Source: an uncultured Pelagibacteraceae bacterium | GTDB lineage: Bacteria; Pseudomonadota; Alphaproteobacteria; Pelagibacterales; Pelagibacteraceae | Assembly: GCA_902559305.1 (NCBI GenBank) | Contig: CACEHK010000002.1 | Coordinates: forward strand, 1-64,000 | Direction: 5' to 3' | Length of the DNA stretch: 64,000 bases | In this document: in pieces, positions 51,873 through 60,570 of the stretch | Layout of the letters: the number at the start of each line of letters is the position of its first letter | Numbering within the stretch: the stretch's first letter is position 1 | Position numbers and translations under genes: made by a program | The notes under the pieces: model-generated | Told to the model about the DNA's origin: nothing | The model's database searches: none | Seen by the model: the letters and a program-made list of their open reading frames with translations, nothing else

Positions 51873-54308
51873 ATGAATAAAGAACTGCCAAGCAGTGCAA
51901 AAGTTGTTGTTATTGGCGGAGGAGTCACAGGTTGTTCAACAGCATATCATCTAGCTAAATTTGGCTGGAAAAATATTATTTTACTTGAGAGAGACCAGTT
52001 AACATCAGGTACTACCTGGCATGCAGCAGGTCTTGTTAGTCAATTAGGTCCATCAGCTGCAATAACAAAAATAAGAAAATATTCATTGGAACTTTATAAA
52101 AAACTAGAAGAAGAGATAGATTTCTCAAGTGGATTGAAATTAAATGGTGCTCTTTCAATTGCAACAACTAAAGGTAGATGGCAAGAACTTAAGAGACAAG
52201 CAACAACTGCTCAATTATTTGATGTTAATGTTGAAGTATTAAATATTAATCAAATAAAAAAAATATACCCAATTATTAATGAAAAAAATATATTAGGTGG
52301 AATTTTTATGCCAGGTGATGGCCAAGCTGATCCTATAGGGGTAACAAATTTATTAGCCAAAGCAGCAAGAAAAGAAGGTGTTAAAATATTCGAAAAATCA
52401 CCAGTAGAAAAAATAATAAAAAAAAATGGAAGAACCGCAGGAGTTATTGTTAACGGTAAAACTATTGAATGTGAATATATTGTTCTTGCAACCGGTATGT
52501 GGTCTAGACAAATAGGTGAAGATTTGGGCTTCAGTATGCCTTTGTATCCAGCAGAACATTTTTATGTAATTACAGAAGGAATTAATGAATTGCCTAAAAA
52601 TATTCCAGTTCTAAGAGATTTTGATGACAGATTGTATTTAAAAGAAGATGCAGGGAAAATGTTAATAGGAATATTTGAAGACAAATCAATTCCTGCTTTT
52701 AATAAAACAAATAGAGTTCCAGAAGATTTTTCTTACGGTGAGTTTCCTGAAAACTTTGAACATTTCGAACCTTATTTAGAAGCAGCTTTAAAAAGAGTTC
52801 CAATTTTAGAAAAAGCTGGAATTAGAAAATTTTTTGTAGGACCAGAATCATTTACCCCTGATACAAATACTCTTTTGGGAGAAGTGCCTGGTTTTAAAAA
52901 TTTATTTGCATGTTGTGGATTAAATAGTATTGGAATTGGAAGTGGAGGAGGCGTAGGTAAAGTTACAGCTGAATGGTTAATGAACGGACATGTTAATGAA
53001 GACTTATTTATTTATGATATTAAAAGATTTCAAAATTTTCATTCAGATATAAGTTTTATCAAGGAAAGAATAACTGAAACTTTAGGAGATTTATATGGAA
53101 TGCATTGGCCATTTAAACAACACAAAACTTCAAGAGATCAAAAACTAGTTCCTTATCATGATGAACTAAAAAAAGCAGGAGCATGTTTTGGAGTCTCAGG
53201 TGGATATGAGAGACCAATGTGGTTTGCAAAAAATGGGGAAAGTTCAGAATATATATATTCTTACAATTATCAAAATTGGTACCCGTCAGCAGAGTTTGAA
53301 ACAAAAAATACAAGAGAAAATATTGGATTATTTGAATTAACTCCTTTTTCTAAATATGATTTAGAAGGTGAAACCGTTCATCAAGAACTTCAAAAAATTT
53401 GTACTGCTAATATTAAAAATGAAATTGGAAAATGCACCTACACTCAAATGTTAAACGAAGATGCTGGTATAGAAACAGATTTAACAGTTGTTTGTTTAAA
53501 GAATGATAAATATAGAATTATAACTGCTGCCGCAAATAGAGAGCATGATAAATTTCATATTGAAAAGTACTTATCAAAAAATATTAAGATATCTGATGTT
53601 ACTGATGATTATTGTGTTTTAGGAGTATTTGGTCCAAAAAGTAGAAATTTAATGAAAGATTTGAGTAAAGATGACTTTTCTAATGAAAATTTCAAATTTG
53701 GTACAGCAAAATATATAAAAATTAATGAAATAAATGTTTGGGCTCAAAGATTATCTTATGTGGGTGAGTTGGGTTATGAACTTTATATAGAAAAAGATAA
53801 AGCCAAAGAAATATTTAATATAATTATAAGTAATGGGAAAAAATATCAATTAAGTCTTTGTGGTATGCATGCAATGGATATTATGAGAATGGAAAGTGGT
53901 TTTTTACATTGGGGACATGATATTTCACCTAAAGAAAACCAGTATGAAGCAGGTTTAAACTTTGCAATTAGTTATAAAAAAAATGTAGATTTTGTAGGTA
54001 AAGAAGCATTACTTAAAATTAAGGAAAAAAAACAAAAAAAAAAATTTGTAATGCTAACTTTAAAAGATAGCAAACCAGGTGAACCACTAATGTTGCACGA
54101 TGAACCAATTTATCTTGATGGTAAAATAATTGGTAATACTACTTCAGGTAATTATACATTTAATTTTAATAAAAATTTAGCATTTGGTTACGTAAAATTA
54201 GATGAGGATATAAATAATCAAATAGTAGAGATAGAAATAGAAAAAAATAAATATAAAGCTGAGATACTTTCAAAACCATTAAACCAAAATAATTTTAAAA
54301 ATTGCTAA
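51873..54308 (+). CDS. Dimethylglycine/sarcosine dehydrogenase-like FAD-GcvT protein
   Basis: An 811-residue two-domain enzyme. The N-terminal DAO domain has the FAD motif VVVIGGGVTGCSTAYHLAKFG and a WHAAGLV segment, whose His in this family carries FAD covalently. The C-terminal half is an aminomethyltransferase (GcvT/T-protein) fold that passes the oxidised methyl to tetrahydrofolate (LSYVGELGYELYI, GMHAMDIMRMESGFLHWGHD). It matches dimethylglycine and sarcosine dehydrogenases, in glycine betaine breakdown, though the exact N-methyl substrate is uncertain. It begins 4 bp after ald and probably shares its transcript. Confidence 0.9.
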   Translation: MNKELPSSAKVVVIGGGVTGCSTAYHLAKFGWKNIILLERDQLTSGTTWHAAGLVSQLGPSAAITKIRKYSLELYKKLEEEIDFSSGLKLNGALSIATTKGRWQELKRQATTAQLFDVNVEVLNINQIKKIYPIINEKNILGGIFMPGDGQADPIGVTNLLAKAARKEGVKIFEKSPVEKIIKKNGRTAGVIVNGKTIECEYIVLATGMWSRQIGEDLGFSMPLYPAEHFYVITEGINELPKNIPVLRDFDDRLYLKEDAGKMLIGIFEDKSIPAFNKTNRVPEDFSYGEFPENFEHFEPYLEAALKRVPILEKAGIRKFFVGPESFTPDTNTLLGEVPGFKNLFACCGLNSIGIGSGGGVGKVTAEWLMNGHVNEDLFIYDIKRFQNFHSDISFIKERITETLGDLYGMHWPFKQHKTSRDQKLVPYHDELKKAGACFGVSGGYERPMWFAKNGESSEYIYSYNYQNWYPSAEFETKNTRENIGLFELTPFSKYDLEGETVHQELQKICTANIKNEIGKCTYTQMLNEDAGIETDLTVVCLKNDKYRIITAAANREHDKFHIEKYLSKNIKISDVTDDYCVLGVFGPKSRNLMKDLSKDDFSNENFKFGTAKYIKINEINVWAQRLSYVGELGYELYIEKDKAKEIFNIIISNGKKYQLSLCGMHAMDIMRMESGFLHWGHDISPKENQYEAGLNFAISYKKNVDFVGKEALLKIKEKKQKKKFVMLTLKDSKPGEPLMLHDEPIYLDGKIIGNTTSGNYTFNFNKNLAFGYVKLDEDINNQIVEIEIEKNKYKAEILSKPLNQNNFKNC

Positions 54309-54395
54309 TTAGAACAATTTTAAAGTAAATTATGACCCAAATTGGACTAGCAATAATTTGCATGAATAGAATTTCTGTGGTTAAATTAACTTTTT

Positions 54396-54614
54396 ATGAG
54401 TGGAGAATACATAAATAATACAGTTGAGACCCAAAAAGCAGAAGGTGAACTTCACTCATATAAAAATCCTACATTAAATAAAAAAAGAGTTGATATAAAT
54501 GTTTTACTTAACAAAGTAAGAATAGCTCAAAAAAAAGAAAAAATGGAATCAACTATTTTTTTTGGTTTAGTTGCAGCAGTCATAGTTGTAACTGGCATAA
54601 TTGTTTCTATCTAA
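54396..54614 (+). CDS. Small C-terminally anchored membrane protein (72 aa)
   Basis: A 72-residue protein with a polar N-terminal half (GELHSYKNPTLNKKRVDIN), a basic helix (LLNKVRIAQKKEKMES) and a C-terminal hydrophobic helix (TIFFGLVAAVIVVTGIIVSI). Nothing beyond a tail-anchored topology is recognised. It lies 87 bp after the dimethylglycine-dehydrogenase-like gene and overlaps the convergent regulator stop by 4 bp. Confidence 0.7.
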   Translation: MSGEYINNTVETQKAEGELHSYKNPTLNKKRVDINVLLNKVRIAQKKEKMESTIFFGLVAAVIVVTGIIVSI

Positions 54615-55618
54615 CTAAAAAAAATTATATTATTAATTCTTGATATTGTAGAGCTTAGCTCCTTTATATTGTTTAATCTAAGTTTATTTAAGTCACTAAC
54701 GAATTTTCCTTTTGTCATATAATAAAGATTATTTTCGTCTTTAAATATATCATTTTGTTTTGACAATATTTTAAGTTTTCTAATTACAGTTGGTCTTGGA
54801 ATTCCTGTCAGATCACTAATTGTCATAGCGTTTATTCCTTTTTTGTTTCCAATGTTAAAAACCTCATCTATCCATTCTTTTTGGTAATGCTTTTTATTTT
54901 CAGTTTTTTTTAAAAACATGATTTGGTTGTACATTAGGCAACCAGCAATGAAAAATAGTTCTGAATCATTATTAGCTAATACTTTCCTAACAAGCAAATA
55001 ATCTATTTGATAGTCTAAAAAAATTGCCAAAATTTGAGTAAATCTATTTTTTATTTTTTTTACAAAAAAATCTTTTTCATAATATTTTTTTACTTCTTTT
55101 TCTTTGTATAGTAACCACGAAACATACTGTAAAATTTTTGAGAAAGAATTAATAGTATTTTCTGGTTTTTGAAGAAGTCCTGCTTTCAACGTAACAGAAA
55201 TTTTTTTTTTATTTTTTAAAAGTATACCTTCTTCTTGAAGTTCTAAAATTTTTCTTCTAGCAGTCTCTTTAGAGAGTCTAAGTTTTTGAGATATTTGAAT
55301 AATATTAATTTTATCTAAATCAAATCTAGGATTAATATAAAATTCAGATAGAGATTTAACTTTAAATACTTCACTCAGTTCAACAAAATTTTCTTTATAT
55401 AAATATACCAAAATATTATACTTATCTAAATCTTTTAAAGATTTATAAGCTTGTTGAAGCCAATTGAACTGGAATTCTATAAATAAGTAATGGATAGAAT
55501 CGTAATTATTACAATAAATATCATAAATTTTTTTTTCAGAAATTTTTGTTGGTACTATGCCTGTTTCATTCTTTGGTATTGTAACATCCGATAAAGAACT
55601 TATAATTTTATTATTCAT
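54611..55618 (-). CDS. Tandem-HTH transcriptional regulator
   Basis: A 335-residue basic protein with two helix-turn-helix units: IIQISQKLRLSKETARRKILELQEEGIL (about 100-130, shown in part) followed by a wing, and MTISDLTGIPRPTVIRKLKILS in the C-terminal quarter with a wing ending YYMTKGK. The two halves have similar winged-helix style, each preceded by helical segments, and no recognised ligand-binding domain is obvious. No family name is assigned. Its place beside the taurine/betaine operons makes it a candidate controller of those genes. Confidence 0.7.
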   Translation of the reverse strand: MNNKIISSLSDVTIPKNETGIVPTKISEKKIYDIYCNNYDSIHYLFIEFQFNWLQQAYKSLKDLDKYNILVYLYKENFVELSEVFKVKSLSEFYINPRFDLDKINIIQISQKLRLSKETARRKILELQEEGILLKNKKKISVTLKAGLLQKPENTINSFSKILQYVSWLLYKEKEVKKYYEKDFFVKKIKNRFTQILAIFLDYQIDYLLVRKVLANNDSELFFIAGCLMYNQIMFLKKTENKKHYQKEWIDEVFNIGNKKGINAMTISDLTGIPRPTVIRKLKILSKQNDIFKDENNLYYMTKGKFVSDLNKLRLNNIKELSSTISRINNIIFFS

Positions 55619-55673
55619 TATTAATAATTTTTTTTAAAAAAATATTACAAATTATTTGTTAGAAATGAAACTT

Positions 55674-56708
55674 TTATTTAGAAAATGTATCGTTATATTG
55701 ATTAGAAACTCTTACAAATGTTGTGCATTTGCTAAGTTGTTTTAATGAAGGTGCCCCAACATAAGTACAACTACTTCTTACACCACCTAATATATTTAGA
55801 ACTGTATCTTTAATTTTTCCTCTATATTTTACTCTAACTGTTCTTCCTTCGCTACTTCTGTAATCTGACAGTCCACCATAATGTTTTTTATTTGCAACAT
55901 CTGAACTTGATCCATAAAATTCAATATATTTTGATCCGTTTGATTTTACTAATTTACCCTTACCTTCGTCATGTCCAGCCAACATACCTCCAAGCATAAC
56001 AAAATCTGCTCCTCCACCAAAACCCTTTGCAACATCTCCTGGACAGGTACATCCACCATCTGCAATTATATGCGCACCTAACCCATGAGCAGCATCAGCA
56101 CATTCAATTACTGCACTTAATTGCGGATATCCTACACCAGTTTGTATTCTTGTAGTACAAACACTTCCAGGACCAATACCAACTTTAACTATGTCAGCTC
56201 CACTTAAAACTAATTCTTGAGTCATATCTGCCGTAACAACATTACCTGCTATTATAGTTTTAGTTGGATATTTATCTCTTACAGATTTAATAAAACTTGT
56301 GAAATGCTCAGAATAACCATTTGCTACATCTATACAAATAAATTTAAAAAAACTAAACTCTTTCATTATTTTATCTAAATTTTGAAAGTCTTCTTTTTTA
56401 ATACCAATGCTAATAGCAATATTTTGGTACATTGATTTTATTTTTTTAAAATGTTTGATTTTTTTTACATCATGCTGTTTTGTTAAACATGTAATCATCC
56501 CGTATTCATTTAATTTTTCTGCAATCCCTAGCTCACCAACCCCATCCATATTTGCAGCCATAATTGGAACACCAGACCATTCATTTTTACTGTATTTAAA
56601 TCTATATGTTCTTAATAAATTTACATCTTTCCTGCTTCTTAAAGTGCTTCTTTTTGGTCTAAAAAGCACATCTGAATAGTCCAATTTTAATTCTTCTTCA
56701 ATTCTCAT
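55674..56708 (-). CDS. guaC: GMP reductase
   Basis: A 344-residue IMPDH/GMPR-family barrel that reduces GMP to IMP and ammonia with NADPH in purine salvage. The catalytic Cys is in [20 protein letters not shown] near residue 186. The K(+)/substrate glycines [16 protein letters not shown], the [16 protein letters not shown] flap and the [13 protein letters not shown] tail separate it from IMP dehydrogenase, and no CBS domains are present, as expected. It is monocistronic, leftward, 55 bp from the regulator. Confidence 0.92.
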   Translation of the reverse strand: MRIEEELKLDYSDVLFRPKRSTLRSRKDVNLLRTYRFKYSKNEWSGVPIMAANMDGVGELGIAEKLNEYGMITCLTKQHDVKKIKHFKKIKSMYQNIAISIGIKKEDFQNLDKIMKEFSFFKFICIDVANGYSEHFTSFIKSVRDKYPTKTIIAGNVVTADMTQELVLSGADIVKVGIGPGSVCTTRIQTGVGYPQLSAVIECADAAHGLGAHIIADGGCTCPGDVAKGFGGGADFVMLGGMLAGHDEGKGKLVKSNGSKYIEFYGSSSDVANKKHYGGLSDYRSSEGRTVRVKYRGKIKDTVLNILGGVRSSCTYVGAPSLKQLSKCTTFVRVSNQYNDTFSK

Positions 56709-56844
56709 CGATGATGAAACTATATATGAAACTCATTATTGCAATTGAAATTTTAGTTGTGGATAAGTATTGAGTATCAAATTAAAGCCATTAAATATCG
56801 GTAATTTATTAAATAAATGTTAAATTGATTTAATAGTTAAAATT

Positions 56845-57732
56845 ATGAAAATTTACGATTGTACTACTTTTTATTCTGAACACATGATGCTAGATGTTAG
56901 ATTTCATATTTTAGATAAGCACGTTGAAAAATTTATTGTTTCAGAATCAACCTTTTCTCATAGTGGTAAAAGAAAAAAACTTAATTTTGATATTAATAAT
57001 TATAAAAAATTTAAAGATAAAATAATATACCTGGTCATCGACAAAGAGCCTGAAAATTTAATAAATATTGATAAAGATCCTAGTTTAATTAACTCAAATA
57101 AAAGAATGAATAGTATTAAAAGAATTGAGTTATCTTACAACTTTATGGAAAATTCCATAAAAGATATTGCTGAAGACGATATTGTTATTTTGAGTGATAA
57201 TGACGAAATACCAAATTTAGATTCCAAACAATTTAAAAACTGTAAAAAAAAAATTATTTTATTTAAACAATTATTTTTTTATTACAAATTTAATTTATAT
57301 TATGATTTAATGCCATGGTTTGGTTCCAAAGCCTGCACAAAGAAAAAATTAAAATCTTTTGCTTGGCTCAATAATCTCAAAGCAAAAAAATACCCTTTTT
57401 GGAGATTTGATACATATTTTTCTCAAAATAAATTAAATAATTTAGAAATTATTGATGATGGAGGCTGGCATTTTACTAATGTTAAAACAGCAGAAGATCT
57501 ATATGAAAAATTTTCTAATTTTGGACATCATGACGAATTTGATGAGAGTGGAATAACTGTTGATAAATTAAAAGATTATATTAATCAAGGTATAGTATTT
57601 TATAATCATTTTTTAGACCAAAAAAATAAAGATAAATGGAAAAATAATTATAAATTAAAAAAAACTAACGACAAAATGTTACCAAAATATTTAATTGAAA
57701 ATAAAGAAAAATATATTGATTGGTTTAGCTAA
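56845..57732 (+). CDS. GT17-family glycosyltransferase
   Basis: A 295-residue protein resembling family GT17, named for beta-1,4-mannosyl-glycoprotein N-acetylglucosaminyltransferase. The start YDCTTFYSEHMMLDVRFHIL, the VSESTFSHSGKRKKLNF strand, ILSDNDEIPNLDS (a DxD-like metal site) and the GGWHFTNVKTAEDLYEKFSNF segment are family hallmarks. Bacterial GT17 enzymes are usually in surface glycan loci. It is 11 bp before the Gfo/Idh gene and probably in one operon with it. Confidence 0.85.
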   Translation: MKIYDCTTFYSEHMMLDVRFHILDKHVEKFIVSESTFSHSGKRKKLNFDINNYKKFKDKIIYLVIDKEPENLINIDKDPSLINSNKRMNSIKRIELSYNFMENSIKDIAEDDIVILSDNDEIPNLDSKQFKNCKKKIILFKQLFFYYKFNLYYDLMPWFGSKACTKKKLKSFAWLNNLKAKKYPFWRFDTYFSQNKLNNLEIIDDGGWHFTNVKTAEDLYEKFSNFGHHDEFDESGITVDKLKDYINQGIVFYNHFLDQKNKDKWKNNYKLKKTNDKMLPKYLIENKEKYIDWFS

Positions 57733-57743
57733 AAAAAATTAAA

Positions 57744-58727
57744 ATGATAAAATGGGGAGTTGTAGGACTTGGAAGCATGGCAAATAATTTTGCCGATGCA
57801 ATTAAAGAAGTAAAAAATGCTAAGCTTATTTCTATTTCAAGTAAATCAAGCAATAAATTAAATGAATTTGGAAAAAAATTTAATATACCCAAAGAAAATC
57901 AATTTAGCGATTATGATGAAATTATTAAATCAAAAGATTTAGACGCGCTTTACATATGTACACTTAATAACACTCATATGGATTTAATTATTAAATGTGC
58001 AAAAAATAAAAAGAATATTTTATGTGAGAAACCTTTAGCAATTAATTACGAAGAAGCTTTAAAAATATCTGAAAATATAAATAAATTTAAAGTCAATTTT
58101 TATGAGGCAATTGCATATAGATCACATCCACAAACTCTTGAGTTAATTAAACTAATTAAAAATAATAATATTGGAGAATTAAAATCTATAGAATGTTATT
58201 TTGGATTTAAAGTTAAAAGAATTAAACCAAAATCAAGACTATTTAATAAAGATTTTGGTGGGGGAGTATTATTAGATTTAGGTTGCTATCCAGTCAGCTT
58301 TATTGGTCTACTATGTAGCTATGATGACTTAAGAATAACAGATATAAACGGAAGCTTTTCAACCACAAATGTTGATGATCATGTCGAAGTTGAATTTGAA
58401 GCAAAAAGAAATATTAAAACTAAGTTTATTATTAGCTTTAAAGAAAATTTAGATAATACTTGTTTAGTTTATGGTGAAAAAGGCTATATAAAAATTACAT
58501 CACCATGGTTACCTGGAAAGAAAACATACATTGAAGTTGTAAATTCCAATTCTTATTTCAAGCAATTTATAAATTCAGAACATGGTGTCTATGCAAATCA
58601 AATTGAAAATGTCTCTTTAAATTTTAAAAATAAAAATAATAGTAGCATTCATAATTTAGTAGATATTGAAGAGTCTTTAAAAATTAAGAAGACTTTAGAC
58701 GAATGTTTTTCCAAGTTAAATAATTGA
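57744..58727 (+). CDS. Gfo/Idh/MocA family oxidoreductase
   Basis: A 327-residue NAD(P)-dependent sugar dehydrogenase. The Rossmann motif GVVGLGSMANNFADAI is at residue 5, the ILCEKPLAINYEEAL catalytic loop near 93 and the GGGVLLDLGCYPVSFIG segment near 172. Substrates include sugars, inositols and nucleotide sugars. It follows the GT17 gene and precedes the tRNA, at the beginning of the polysaccharide region, so a role in surface sugar synthesis is plausible. Confidence 0.88.
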   Translation: MIKWGVVGLGSMANNFADAIKEVKNAKLISISSKSSNKLNEFGKKFNIPKENQFSDYDEIIKSKDLDALYICTLNNTHMDLIIKCAKNKKNILCEKPLAINYEEALKISENINKFKVNFYEAIAYRSHPQTLELIKLIKNNNIGELKSIECYFGFKVKRIKPKSRLFNKDFGGGVLLDLGCYPVSFIGLLCSYDDLRITDINGSFSTTNVDDHVEVEFEAKRNIKTKFIISFKENLDNTCLVYGEKGYIKITSPWLPGKKTYIEVVNSNSYFKQFINSEHGVYANQIENVSLNFKNKNNSSIHNLVDIEESLKIKKTLDECFSKLNN

Positions 58728-58771
58728 TTGAATCAATATTTAAAAGTAATATAACTCAACATAATTTTAAT

Positions 58772-58848
58772 GGCGGGGTAGCTCAGTTGGTTAGAGCGCG
58801 GGACTCATAAGCCCGAGGTCAGTGGTTCGATCCCACTTCCCGCTACCA
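58772..58848 (+). tRNA. tRNA-Met (CAU), elongator type
   Basis: A 77-nt cloverleaf with an encoded CCA end: acceptor GGCGGGG pairs with TCCCGCT, D arm GCTC/GAGC, anticodon loop CTCATAA (anticodon CAT), and T arm AGTGG TTCGATC CCACT. The 1-72 pair (G-U) is not the C-A mismatch of initiators, so this reads as elongator Met, although tRNA-Ile2 with a lysidine-modified CAU cannot be wholly ruled out. The anticodon stem has an A-G mismatch at 31-39. Confidence 0.93.
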
Positions 58849-58858
58849 TTTTAAATTA

Positions 58859-59380
58859 TTATTTATCAATTATTGAATTAAAACTTAGATTTAATTTATC
58901 TTTTTTTGAAATTATTGGATTCTTAATTGGCCACTTAATATTTAATGTTGGGTCATTCCATAAAATTCCAGACTCTGTTTTTTTGTCTCTATAATTTGTA
59001 CATTTATAATTCATAATAGTATTATTTTCTAAAGAGCAAAAACCATGTGCAAAACCTGGTGGTATGTATATCGATTTATTTTCTTTAGCAGATAAAATTA
59101 TTGAAAAATGTTTGCCAAAGGTTTTTGATTTTCTTCTTAAATCAACAGCAACATCAAAGACTTTCCCTCTCATTACAGTAATAAACTTACCTTGGGGCCT
59201 GTTTTTTTGAAAATGTAACCCTCTTAGAACATTTTTTTTAGAAAAAGACATTATTTCAAATATAAATTTTTTTTTAATTAAATTATTTTTAAAAACTTCT
59301 CTTAAATATCCTCTTTTGTCGATATAAGTTTTTTTCTTTAAAATGATTAAATCTTTAAAATTTGTTTTAATTATTTTCAT
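58859..59380 (-). CDS. rmlC: dTDP-4-dehydrorhamnose 3,5-epimerase-like protein (RmlC)
   Basis: A 173-residue cupin of the RmlC family. The RGYLREVFK segment, MSFSKKNVLRGLHFQKNRPQ with the catalytic His, FDVAVDLRRKSKTFG and YIPPGFAHGFCSLEN are all preserved. It epimerises the 4-keto-6-deoxy sugar nucleotide made by RmlA/RmlB at C3 and/or C5. No rmlD lies in the cluster, so rhamnose may not be the product. It overlaps the upstream dehydratase gene by 14 bp and is the last visible gene of the leftward cluster. Confidence 0.88.
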   Translation of the reverse strand: MKIIKTNFKDLIILKKKTYIDKRGYLREVFKNNLIKKKFIFEIMSFSKKNVLRGLHFQKNRPQGKFITVMRGKVFDVAVDLRRKSKTFGKHFSIILSAKENKSIYIPPGFAHGFCSLENNTIMNYKCTNYRDKKTESGILWNDPTLNIKWPIKNPIISKKDKLNLSFNSIIDK

Positions 59381-60569
59381 TTATTAATTTTTTAAAAGTT
59401 TTACATATATATTCTAATTCTTGTTTTTTCATACCTTGATGACACCCTAATAAAATACCATTTTTCATTACATCATCCGCGTTTTTATCAATAAACTTAT
59501 ATTTTTTATATATTCTGTTCTTCATAACTGGTTGCTTAAGAATATTTCCAGTGAATATTGTTCTTGTCTGAATATTGTGCTTTTCAAAAAATATTTGCAT
59601 TTGTTTTCTATTAAAAATTTTATTCTTTTTTATAACCAATGGAAAAGCTAACCATGCAGTTCTAAGCCCTTTTTCTTGGAACGGTAATTTTAAGAATTGA
59701 GGATATTTAGAAAAAAAATCTTTTAAATATTTAAAATTGTATTCTCTTTTTGAAATGTTTTGTTTTAGTTTTTTAATTTGTTCTAGTGCAAATGCTGCTG
59801 AAATTTCTGAAGGTAAAAAGTTATATCCCATTTCAGAAAAAATATATTTTCCATCATAATCAATACCTGATATCTTAGTTCTGAATCTTTTGTTTATATT
59901 TTCAGACTCATTATAAACTGCGGAAGATCTTCCCCATCCTCTTAATAATTTTGCTTTTTTATATTCTTCAAGATTATTAAAACATACAATTCCACCAAAA
60001 CCTGCTCCATTTATGATATGAGATGCGTAAAAACTATTAGTAACCACATCTGAATATTTACCAAAGTTTTTTGAATTATATGAATAACCAATAGTATCAG
60101 CACTATCTTCTAATACTTTTAAATTATATTTTTTTGCTAATTTATTAACTTTTATCCAGTTACATACATTTCCCAAAAGATTAGGCAGCATTATAGCTGC
60201 AGTTTTTTTATTAATGCATTTTTCAATTTGATCTATATCAGCAATAAATTGATTTTCTTTAACCCCAATAAAATGTGGTATCAAACCCAGCTGATATATT
60301 GGTGCTACGGTTGTAGAAAAGGTTAAATTAGTAGTTATAATTTCTGATCCTTTTTTAAGATTAAAAGAAGATAATCCTAATAAATTTGCAGAAGATCCAG
60401 AATTAACCATTAATCCAAATTTTTTTCCAAAAATTTTTGAGACAGTTTTTTCAATTTTTTTAACCTTTGGTCCGTCGATTAAAGATAAGTTGCTATTTCT
60501 TAAAACGTTAATTACAGCTTTAATTTCTTTATTATCGTAAACTGCTTTACCGTAGTAAATTTTTTTCAT
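59367..60569 (-). CDS. PMP-dependent sugar 3-dehydratase-like DegT protein (E1/RfbH/ColD group)
   Basis: A 400-residue fold-type I protein of the DegT/DnrJ/EryC1/StrS family. The site that carries the PLP lysine in aminotransferases is His184 in NSFYASHIINGAGFGG, as in the 3-dehydratases E1 (RfbH) and ColD. The PLP Asp region LEDSADTIG is at 153-161. The following RGWGR (210-214) ... KRF (227-229) region aligns with E1, but the four cysteines that bind the E1 [2Fe-2S] cluster are absent (SSAVYNESENIN). It probably removes the C3 hydroxyl of a 4-keto-6-deoxyhexose nucleotide, without an Fe-S cluster. Confidence 0.82.
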   Translation of the reverse strand: MKKIYYGKAVYDNKEIKAVINVLRNSNLSLIDGPKVKKIEKTVSKIFGKKFGLMVNSGSSANLLGLSSFNLKKGSEIITTNLTFSTTVAPIYQLGLIPHFIGVKENQFIADIDQIEKCINKKTAAIMLPNLLGNVCNWIKVNKLAKKYNLKVLEDSADTIGYSYNSKNFGKYSDVVTNSFYASHIINGAGFGGIVCFNNLEEYKKAKLLRGWGRSSAVYNESENINKRFRTKISGIDYDGKYIFSEMGYNFLPSEISAAFALEQIKKLKQNISKREYNFKYLKDFFSKYPQFLKLPFQEKGLRTAWLAFPLVIKKNKIFNRKQMQIFFEKHNIQTRTIFTGNILKQPVMKNRIYKKYKFIDKNADDVMKNGILLGCHQGMKKQELEYICKTFKKLINENN

Positions 60570-60570
60570 A

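Noticed and set aside
58772..58848. Initiator tRNA-fMet
   Set aside because: The acceptor starts with a paired G and lacks the C1-A72 mismatch and the GGG/CCC initiator anticodon stem adjoining the loop.
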